From NCBI GenBank assembly GCA_038251885.1, contig JBBSAX010000017.1, positions 1-39,203 on the forward strand: a stretch of 39,203 nt of DNA. Reading direction: 5' to 3'. Origin of the DNA: JAHCHG01 sp038251885 (GTDB lineage: Bacteria > Acidobacteriota > Blastocatellia > Pyrinomonadales > Pyrinomonadaceae). Under the pieces are notes generated by a model. It was not told the origin of the DNA and did not search any database. It saw only the letters and a program-made list of their open reading frames with translations. Below, piece by piece: positions 30,592 through 37,238 of the stretch (positions are counted from its first letter, which is position 1; the number at the start of each line of letters is the position of its first letter). The position numbers were made by a program, and so were the translations under genes.

Positions 30592-32739
30592 ATGCAAAAG
30601 CCGGTTCATCAAACTTACTCCTTCGACGAATTCACGCTTGACCTGACGCGAGGCTCTCTGCTGCGCGGCGGTTCAGAAATCAAACTGCGCCCGAAATCTT
30701 TTGAAGTTCTGAAGTATCTGACGGAAAACGGCGGACGGCTCATCAGCAAAGACGAACTCATTGAAGCAGTCTGGCTCGAAACGGCAGTTACGGACGAATC
30801 TCTGGTTCAATGCCTGAAAGATATTCGCCACGCGCTTGAAGACAAATCACAACAAATCATCAAAACCATCCCGCGGCGCGGTTATATTTTCGAGAAGGAA
30901 GTCAACGAAAATGGCGCAAGGGCAATTTACACGGAAGAATCGTCAGGTATTTATCTCGTTATCGAAGAAACCGAGAGAAATGGAGATTTTCTTAACGCTA
31001 TTAAACAAAACAAGCGAATTACAATTTTCGCGCTGACTTCACTCTTAATTGTCGTGACGATTTTTGCGGCGTGGCGGTTTTATTCAAAAAAGGTTGAAAA
31101 TTCTCCGCCGCTTTCCGCTTCGTTGTTTCAGAATCTTGAGGTAAAAAACATCACGCACGTCGGCAATATAATTAATATTGCTATCGCGCCCGACGGCAAA
31201 TACGCGGTTTATACGATGGGCGGCGCGGACGGTGAGAGTTTGTGGCTTCGGCAAATCGCCACCGACAGCGCACAGCAAATTATCGCTCCGTCGGATGTGC
31301 GCTATTTCGGCGTTATTTTCTCGCCTGACGGAAGTTATATTTATTACAGTCGGTCAGAAAATAAAAATCCTTTGCCGCACGTTTTGTATCGCGTTCCGTT
31401 TTTGGGCGGAGTTTCGCAAAAATTGTTGACGGATTTGGATTGGTGTCCGACATTTTCGCCCGACGGAAGCCGTTTAACTTTTGTCCGCGATTCCGAAAGC
31501 CGCAACGAAAGCGTTTTGATGATAGCCAATGCCGACGGCACCGGCGAACAAAAAATCGCTTTCCGTCCATATAACGAGCCTTACACATATCCGGCGTGGT
31601 CGCCTGACGGACAGACGATTGCGGTTTCTGCGGGAAGTATGGAACTTGGCGATTCTTTTCGTGAAGTGGTTGCGGTCAATGTCGCTGACGGTGCGGAAAA
31701 ATCGGTGACGACGCGCAAATGGTATTGGATTGATAAAATTGCGTGGCTGGCGGACGGAAGCGGAATGGTGATGTCCGCCAATCCGCAAAAAAGCCACGCC
31801 CACAATCAGCTTTGGCTGCTTTCTTACCCGAATGGCGAAGTGCGGCAAATTACCAACGACTCGCACAATTACACAAATGTTAGCTTGACGGCAAATTCAC
31901 GCACTCTGCTTGCCGCGCATACCGAATTGCTGACGCATATTTGGATTGCGCCCGAAGGCGATGCCGTCCGCGCCCACCGCATTTCGTCCGGTTTGGGCGA
32001 TTACAAACATATCCGCTGGACACCTGACGGTAAATTAATCGTCGCGGCTCTCGGAAACAACATAGATATTTATTTACGCGATGCGGATGGTTCGGAACTC
32101 AAGCAATTGACTGTCAACGCCGGAACGAATTGGGGACACGAAGTTTCGTCCGACAATCGTTATATCGTTTTCGATTCCGACCGCACGGGCAATTTTCACA
32201 TCTGGCGAATGGACGCGGACGGCGGAAATCCGACTCAATTAACAAATGGCACGGGCGAAAAATTTCCCGACCTTTCGCCCGATGGCAAATGGGTTATTTA
32301 TACGGCGTTTCAAGATTGGACGCTGTGGAAAGTTTCCATCGAAGGCGGCGCACCCGTGCAGATTGCCAAAAGCTACGCCCGTCAATCGGCAATTTCGCCC
32401 GACGGGAGATGGATCGTCTATATGGCTTCCGAAACCAATCGCCAAATCGTGATGCCCTTTGAAGGCGATGCGCCTACCAAACCGCTTGACTTGCCGCCCG
32501 GTGCGCCGCTATTACAACCTGTCCGCTGGTCGCCCGACAGTCAGGCTATCCAATTCATCGTCAAACGCGAAGGTGTCGAAAATATCTGGCAGATGCCTTT
32601 GGATGGCGGCGCACCGAAACAAATAACCAATTTCACTTCTGACCGTATTTTCAGCTACGATTGGTCGGACGACGGCAAAACACTCGGTCTCGTTCGCGGC
32701 GCGTGGACGGCTGATATGGTTTTGTTGACGCAAAAATAA
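30592..32739 (+). CDS. CadC-like winged-helix regulator with membrane anchor and TolB/PD40 propeller
   Basis: A 715-residue one-component membrane regulator. Residues 5-103 are an OmpR/CadC-type winged helix (IKLRPKSFEVLKYLTENGG, ISKDELIEAVW, ESLVQCLKDIRHALED, IPRRGYIF). A single membrane helix follows (about 143-164, ITIFALTSLLIVVTIFAAW). The remainder outside the cytoplasm is a TolB-like PD40 propeller with blades such as IAPDGKYAVYTM, FSPDGSYIYYS, FSPDGSRLTFVRD, WSPDGQTIAVSA, LSPDGKWVIYTA and WSPDSQAIQF. The propeller probably senses an envelope ligand and changes binding of the DNA domain. It is divergent from a secreted-protein gene, with four 11-bp boxes between them. The start at 30592 has a weak ribosome site (GCGAGG). 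Confidence 0.9.
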   Translation: MQKPVHQTYSFDEFTLDLTRGSLLRGGSEIKLRPKSFEVLKYLTENGGRLISKDELIEAVWLETAVTDESLVQCLKDIRHALEDKSQQIIKTIPRRGYIFEKEVNENGARAIYTEESSGIYLVIEETERNGDFLNAIKQNKRITIFALTSLLIVVTIFAAWRFYSKKVENSPPLSASLFQNLEVKNITHVGNIINIAIAPDGKYAVYTMGGADGESLWLRQIATDSAQQIIAPSDVRYFGVIFSPDGSYIYYSRSENKNPLPHVLYRVPFLGGVSQKLLTDLDWCPTFSPDGSRLTFVRDSESRNESVLMIANADGTGEQKIAFRPYNEPYTYPAWSPDGQTIAVSAGSMELGDSFREVVAVNVADGAEKSVTTRKWYWIDKIAWLADGSGMVMSANPQKSHAHNQLWLLSYPNGEVRQITNDSHNYTNVSLTANSRTLLAAHTELLTHIWIAPEGDAVRAHRISSGLGDYKHIRWTPDGKLIVAALGNNIDIYLRDADGSELKQLTVNAGTNWGHEVSSDNRYIVFDSDRTGNFHIWRMDADGGNPTQLTNGTGEKFPDLSPDGKWVIYTAFQDWTLWKVSIEGGAPVQIAKSYARQSAISPDGRWIVYMASETNRQIVMPFEGDAPTKPLDLPPGAPLLQPVRWSPDSQAIQFIVKREGVENIWQMPLDGGAPKQITNFTSDRIFSYDWSDDGKTLGLVRGAWTADMVLLTQK

Positions 32740-32844
32740 CAGTTTTAATCAAATTAACAAAATTTATTATTTAATCAAAAATAAACAAAATTATTCTTCA
32801 AGAGATTTACAAATTTTTCTAAAATCTTTGTAAAAATTCGATGC

Positions 32845-33300
32845 TTAAATCGGTTTTTTATAACTCGCCGCGTGAATCTTGTCGCGGCGCGGATAATGCA
32901 GAATCATTCCAAAAAGTCCGAACGCGATCCAGATAAAGAAATATTGATAAGAAAATGCAAACGCCAGAAAAATGCCGAGCAGGGAAATTGATTCGCTCAA
33001 AGCGCAGCCAACAATCATTCCGGTTTGAATCAGCGTAACTCTCTGTTCTTCGACGGCGCGATTAGTAAATGTTTTTCCGAGAAAAACCGAGATAATCAAA
33101 TTGGAAACCGCGATCAAAGCGAAAACTAAAATAATCAGCGGATTTTCGCCCAAAACAGATTTCGTCGCATCAAAAGCAAAAAGTTCACGTTTGCCGAAAT
33201 AGATCACCACAAAAAACATAAACTGCGACATAAAAAGCGCAAACCAGATTATCATCAACAATCTGTAAGTCTGTTCGGCGGATGTGTTTTGATTCTGCAT
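32845..33300 (-). CDS. Small membrane protein, duplicate 2
   Basis: A 151-residue, four-helix membrane protein almost identical to the one at 27137-27601. Differences are a few conservative changes (for example YRLLMI for YRMLMI, VFALIAV for IFAIVAV, LLGIFLAF for LLGFFLAF) and the C-terminus, which ends KKPI. The DNA match continues about 28 bases before the ATG and stops at about 33328, which fits duplication of one gene block of about 475 bp. It lies upstream of nothing obvious, between the CadC-like gene (converging) and the alpha/beta hydrolase gene. Confidence 0.75.
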   Translation of the reverse strand: MQNQNTSAEQTYRLLMIIWFALFMSQFMFFVVIYFGKRELFAFDATKSVLGENPLIILVFALIAVSNLIISVFLGKTFTNRAVEEQRVTLIQTGMIVGCALSESISLLGIFLAFAFSYQYFFIWIAFGLFGMILHYPRRDKIHAASYKKPI

Positions 33301-33330
33301 AACTTTTGATTTTTTAAACGGATGTTTATT

Positions 33331-34350
33331 TTATCTCAAATTTTTCCGTAAAAAAGAAATAATTTTATAACCATCGAGATAAACCCAGGGCTTTTCGCCT
33401 AAAGTGTAATGTCCGCAGGGAATGATGACTTCATCGTGTTCGACTCCGGTTTTGCGGAGTTCGTCCATCATTTGTCTGGAAAGATTAATCGGGAAAGTCA
33501 GATCGTAAAGCGTGTAAATGTAGCGTTGCGGGCGCGGTTTGGATTTGGCGAGTTTGTCCATATAAGCCATCGGCGAGATCGGCATCCAGTATTCGCGCAA
33601 TTCTTCCAAACTGACGTTTCCTTCCAAACCTTCTTTGACGTGATAGGTCGAAAGTCCCTGCCAGACGACATCGGCGACGTAACCGGAAACGTGATTAAAA
33701 ACGCCCGCGTCAATTGTTTCGTCGTGAACGAACGCGAAAAATCCGACGCAACTTCCGATGCTCGTCCCGATTACGCCGACTTTTTCGTAACCTTGTTGTT
33801 TCAACCAACGAACCCCGGCGCGTGTGTCCAAAACCGATTGGCGCAGAGATTGCAAAGTTCGCCCGACATTCGGCGCGACTAAGTAATCGGCGCGTTCGAG
33901 TTCCGGCGGCATCCGTTCTTCGTGATACGGCAAAGTCAGACGAAGCGCGGAAACGCCGACTTTGTTAAAGAATTTGCACAAATCGAAATAAGTTCCGGGT
34001 TTCGCGTTCCAATGCGGCAACACGACGACTGCCGATTTTTTGTCTTTTTCGTGTGGGAAAAACCTCGCGTAAGCCGTATTATTTTCAACCGAAGGCGTTT
34101 CTATTCCGCTCGTCCAAGTTACATCATTTGTTTCTTCGTGAAGTTTGAAATCTGAAATTTCCGGCAAATGATAAAACTCGTCACTGTTTTCAACCATATT
34201 TTTTGAATATTCGCTGAAAAGTTTGCGCGGATCGTCGCCGTTCGGGTTTTCCTTGATAAATTCCGCGCCCCAGCCAAACGGATGCACGATGCGATTGTCG
34301 TTGAGCATCGCAAAATATCTTTCCCGTTTGTGCATATAACGCTTAAACAT
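33331..34350 (-). CDS. Alpha/beta hydrolase
   Basis: A 339-residue alpha/beta-hydrolase without a signal peptide. The strand and oxyanion part is AVVVLPHWNAKPGTYFDL (about 107-124), the nucleophile elbow is GTSIGS with Ser197, and the late His is probably His314 in PCGHYTLGE. The acid is not obvious. The fold resembles ABHD18-like proteins, but I cannot name a substrate; esterase or lipase action is likely. The start is given as the ATG at 34350; an internal ATG at 34308 is also possible. A family-1 repeat (copy E) separates it from bshA upstream, so it may or may not be in the bshA transcript. Confidence 0.82.
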   Translation of the reverse strand: MFKRYMHKRERYFAMLNDNRIVHPFGWGAEFIKENPNGDDPRKLFSEYSKNMVENSDEFYHLPEISDFKLHEETNDVTWTSGIETPSVENNTAYARFFPHEKDKKSAVVVLPHWNAKPGTYFDLCKFFNKVGVSALRLTLPYHEERMPPELERADYLVAPNVGRTLQSLRQSVLDTRAGVRWLKQQGYEKVGVIGTSIGSCVGFFAFVHDETIDAGVFNHVSGYVADVVWQGLSTYHVKEGLEGNVSLEELREYWMPISPMAYMDKLAKSKPRPQRYIYTLYDLTFPINLSRQMMDELRKTGVEHDEVIIPCGHYTLGEKPWVYLDGYKIISFLRKNLR

Positions 34351-34408
34351 AAGTTTTTAATGGTAGGAAAATTGTGGAAAGTAATCAAATTTAAACAGTT
34401 GATTTGAA

Positions 34409-34489
34409 GGAACGCGAACTTTAGTTCGCCAGTATTAATTTATTCAGAGCGATTTTATTTGATGACCGGCGAACTAAAGTTCGCGTTCC
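34409..34489. repeat. REP-pair inverted repeat, family 1, copy E
   Basis: Perfect 22-bp arms (34409-34430 and 34468-34489) flank a 37-base spacer. The right arm lies inside the bshA reading frame and encodes most of its last residues, which end in the spacer at 34455. Confidence 0.92.
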
Positions 34490-35612
34490 GCTTGGCTAAA
34501 ATTTTCTCGTAGAATGCAATATATTGCGGAATAATTTTCTCTGTCGAATATCTTGAGATTGCAGATTCTCGCGCATTTTTGCCGAATTCGCGGCGCATTT
34601 CTTCGTCGCTTAAAAGTTTTAGAACGTCTTCGCTCATTTTTTCGATGTTGCCGATTTCGCTCATAAATCCGGTTTCATTATCTGTCACGACTTCGGGAAT
34701 TCCGCCGATTCTGGACGCGACGACCGGAACTTCGCAGGCTTGTGCTTCGAGTGCGGCGAGTCCGAAAGATTCGAGTTCCGATGGAAGCAAAAATATGTCT
34801 GCGATTCCGAGATAATCGGCAATATTTTCGCGTTTGCCGACAAAATTTACGAATTCGCTAATTCCCAATTGTTTTGCGCGATAAATACAAGCGGCGCGTT
34901 CGGGACCGTCGCCGACCATTAAAAGTTTTGCATCAACACTTTTTTCGCGGACTTTGGCGAGAATTTCGATGCAGTCGAGCGGACGTTTGACGGGACGGAA
35001 ATTTGAAACGTGCGCGAGAAGTTTTTCGCCGTTCGGTGCAAATTCTTCGCGCAGAGGAGAATTTTCTTGGCGAAAATACTGCGTCGGACAAATAAAATTC
35101 GGAATGACTTCGATCTCGTCAAAATCGAATGTTTCAATCGTCGCTTGTTTCAAAAATCTCGAAACCGCCGTTACGCCGTCTGATTGTTGCAAACCATATT
35201 TTGTGATCGGCAAATACGAACGATCCGCGCCGACGAGCGTGATGTCTGTTCCGTGAAGTGTCGTAATTACAGGAACATAGCGTTTTTCCTTGATTGATTC
35301 ACGCGCCAAAATCGCCGAAATCGAATGCGGAATCGCGTAATGAACGTGCAGTAAATCCAACTTTTCAGAACGTGCGACCGTTCCCATTTTCGTCGCTAAA
35401 GCGAGATCGTAAGGTTGATGTTCAAAAAGCGGATACGTCATCATTTCGACCTGATGAAAATGCACACGCTCGTTTAATTCAATCAGACGAGTCGGCAACG
35501 AAGACGAAATAAAATGGACGTTATGACCACGCGCCGCAAGTTCGCGCCCCAATTCCGAACCGACAATTCCGCTGCCCCCATAAGTTGGATAAACCGTGAT
35601 TCCGATGTTCAT
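34455..35612 (-). CDS. bshA: N-acetyl-alpha-D-glucosaminyl L-malate synthase BshA (bacillithiol synthesis)
   Basis: A 385-residue GT4 glycosyltransferase that joins N-acetylglucosamine and malate, the first step of bacillithiol synthesis. The start MNIGITVYPTYGGSGIVGSELGRELA is diagnostic, as are VHFHQVEMMTYPLFEHQPYDLALATK, LLHVHYAIPHSISA and ITTLHGTDITLVG. The GT4 nucleotide-sugar part has HVSNFRPVKRP, LMVGDGPERA and the E-x7-E loop ESFGLAALEAQACEVPVV. Thus this organism probably uses bacillithiol as a low-molecular thiol; bshB and bshC are not in the window. The last dozen codons (tail RNANFSSPVIK) come from a family-1 repeat. The ATG at 35612 has no strong ribosome site. Confidence 0.95.
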   Translation of the reverse strand: MNIGITVYPTYGGSGIVGSELGRELAARGHNVHFISSSLPTRLIELNERVHFHQVEMMTYPLFEHQPYDLALATKMGTVARSEKLDLLHVHYAIPHSISAILARESIKEKRYVPVITTLHGTDITLVGADRSYLPITKYGLQQSDGVTAVSRFLKQATIETFDFDEIEVIPNFICPTQYFRQENSPLREEFAPNGEKLLAHVSNFRPVKRPLDCIEILAKVREKSVDAKLLMVGDGPERAACIYRAKQLGISEFVNFVGKRENIADYLGIADIFLLPSELESFGLAALEAQACEVPVVASRIGGIPEVVTDNETGFMSEIGNIEKMSEDVLKLLSDEEMRREFGKNARESAISRYSTEKIIPQYIAFYEKILAKRNANFSSPVIK

Positions 35613-35864
35613 TCTCTTAATGGTAAACGGTAAATTGTGAATGGTAAATGGCGGAATTAAATTTTAAGATTTTTTTAATTGATTGGGGTTTGCATCTCGT
35701 TAAAAAACTTGAAAATCAATCAACCGATCTATCAGTTATCCTCTAGCCTCTATAATCTGTTCCGAAAGTAAAAAATATCCGAAATAGCTGATAGATAATA
35801 GCTGATAACTGATAGATAAAAAAGGTTTAATGAATAATTTTGACATAACCAATTAATGATTTTG
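35613..35864. repeat. Intergenic region with simple and inverted repeats
   Basis: Direct repeats of GGTAAATGG/GGTAAACGG type lie at about 35619-35652. An inverted pair lies at 35727-35740 (ATCTATCAGTTATC) and 35804-35817, with extra GATAGATAATAGCTGATA copies between. No gene is seen; it is a mosaic of short repeats between bshA and the 2OG-oxygenase gene. Confidence 0.7.
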
Positions 35865-36569
35865 TTAAAAGGCTTGATAGCATAAAACCGACACGGTGCG
35901 GCTTTGATCTTCGGCGACGGGCAGAAGCGCGTGCGGGACGATTCCACCATACATTACGAGCGTTTGACCATCTTCGAGAAAAATTTTATATGCACATTCT
36001 TCGGGCGTGTCGCGGATTTTGGATAATAATTCGTGCGTTCTGTTTGGATAAAGACATAATTTTCCACCGGATTTATCTGCGCCGAATTTATTTTCAAGAC
36101 AGGTTATAACGGCGACATCACACGCCGAAATGTCGCGGTGAATTTCGAGAAAATCGCCGGTTCGCGCGTAATACGAAAAAGTGCCGTATTCTCCGGTCGG
36201 CTGCAAAAACGGCAGCGTCAGTTCGCGCAAAAATTTAAGCAACCAGTCCGATTGATAAAATGCACGTTGATATTCACCACCCGCACTGCTCAAAAACTTT
36301 CGACGTGGTGCGCCGCCGCGAATTTCCTCCGTGTCTTCGTCGGAAATGTTACTTTCGGTCATAACTTCCTGCTGCTGAATCGCTTCGGCAAGCAGCGAAT
36401 TTCTGATATTTTCATCGGCGATACCGGAAAAAATATCAAAACCGCCGCGCTTCATCAGAGGCGAATTAAGAATCGCCGCCGGAATTCCGGGAACGACCGC
36501 CGTCCCAAACGGCGGCACGGCAAAACCTGTGTTTATCTGCGTTTGCGGATTTGAAAACATTGCGTTCAT
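35865..36569 (-). CDS. 2-oxoglutarate/Fe(II)-dependent oxygenase-like protein
   Basis: A 234-residue protein. Residues 100-234 form a double-stranded beta-helix oxygenase: the iron triad is His144-x-Asp146 (EIHRDIS) and His213 (GGIVPHALLP), and Arg224 in QSRTVSV is the likely 2-oxoglutarate partner. The order and spacing fit the clavaminate/prolyl-hydroxylase type. The N-terminal ~95 residues are unlike the domain: Pro/Ala/Gly-rich at first, then acidic helices and a basic GGAPRRKF segment, and could bind a partner or peptide. It follows the pro-kumamolisin-like gene and the radical SAM gene on the same strand, with only a repeat in between, so it may hydroxylate a peptide modified by them. 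Confidence 0.75.
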   Translation of the reverse strand: MNAMFSNPQTQINTGFAVPPFGTAVVPGIPAAILNSPLMKRGGFDIFSGIADENIRNSLLAEAIQQQEVMTESNISDEDTEEIRGGAPRRKFLSSAGGEYQRAFYQSDWLLKFLRELTLPFLQPTGEYGTFSYYARTGDFLEIHRDISACDVAVITCLENKFGADKSGGKLCLYPNRTHELLSKIRDTPEECAYKIFLEDGQTLVMYGGIVPHALLPVAEDQSRTVSVLCYQAF

Positions 36570-36582
36570 ATATTTTTATTTA

Positions 36583-36683
36583 GGAACGCGAACTTTAGTT
36601 CGCCAAACATAAAGTTTTCATTTTACGGAATTGGCAAGTTCAAACATTTTTATTGGTTTCCGGCGAACTAAAGTTCGCGTTCC
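36583..36683. repeat. REP-pair inverted repeat, family 1, copy F
   Basis: Perfect 22-bp arms (36583-36604 and 36662-36683) flank a 57-base spacer. It lies between the pro-kumamolisin-like gene and the 2OG-oxygenase gene, 17 bases after the former's stop and 13 before the latter's ATG. Confidence 0.92.
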
Positions 36684-36700
36684 GTTCCTTCATAAAAAAA

Positions 36701-37102
36701 TTAAAAATTTCCCGGTCCGAAATCGGACGGTTCGGTAAATGTTATTGTTTCGACGGTTTTCTTTAATTCATTCGGCAAATTCGCCAGCGGCAGTTCGCTG
36801 CTTTCCGCATCATTTTCGCGGCTTGCTTTGACTGCTTGTTTTTCATTTTGCGAAATCTTTGTGTCAAAGGTTTTCTCAAAGAGTTTTTTATTGCCCGTAA
36901 TCGAAAAACTGTTGGCAAATGCGGCATCAACTTCAAAACCCGCATCTGCAAAAAACTTTTGCACGATCTTAAAATCTTCGGCAGAAGGCATTATTTGATG
37001 CACATTTTCCGAAGTAATATTTGCCGGCGGAATCGAACTTTTTCCGTCCGCCGGTTTTAAGATTACCTGTGCCGATAATATTTGTTTTTCTTGGTTACTC
37101 AT
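36701..37102 (-). CDS. Pro-kumamolisin propeptide-like small protein, possible modified-peptide precursor
   Basis: A 133-residue protein starting at the ATG at 37102, with a GGAG ribosome site six bases upstream. Residues 40-80 (EDFKIVQKFFADAGFEVDAA, then SFSITGNKKLFEKTFDTKI) resemble the activation domain of S53 (kumamolisin/sedolisin) peptidases, in the V--FF---GF-V--------I-G---LFE--F-T-I pattern. There is no protease domain. The C-terminus (ETITFTEPSDFGPGNF) is short and Gly/Phe/Pro-rich. Its place, 136 bases after a RiPP-type radical SAM gene and before an oxygenase gene, makes it a candidate peptide substrate or scaffold. An in-frame extension to 37255 includes a signal-like peptide encoded by a simple repeat; I think it is not translated, but it is possible. 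Confidence 0.65.
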   Translation of the reverse strand: MSNQEKQILSAQVILKPADGKSSIPPANITSENVHQIMPSAEDFKIVQKFFADAGFEVDAAFANSFSITGNKKLFEKTFDTKISQNEKQAVKASRENDAESSELPLANLPNELKKTVETITFTEPSDFGPGNF

Positions 37103-37238
37103 ATTTTTCTCCGCTCTCAAATCCGATGACATTAAAGTACAATTAGCCGCAAAAAGGCACAAAAGACACAAAATTAAATGTTTTATTTTATTCATACTTT
37201 TTGCGTTTTTTGCGCTTTTTTGCGGCAATCCTGTTTTC

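Noticed and set aside
1621..36683. CRISPR array from repeated palindromes
   Set aside because: Copies are scattered singly across the window, with no regular spacers and no cas genes.
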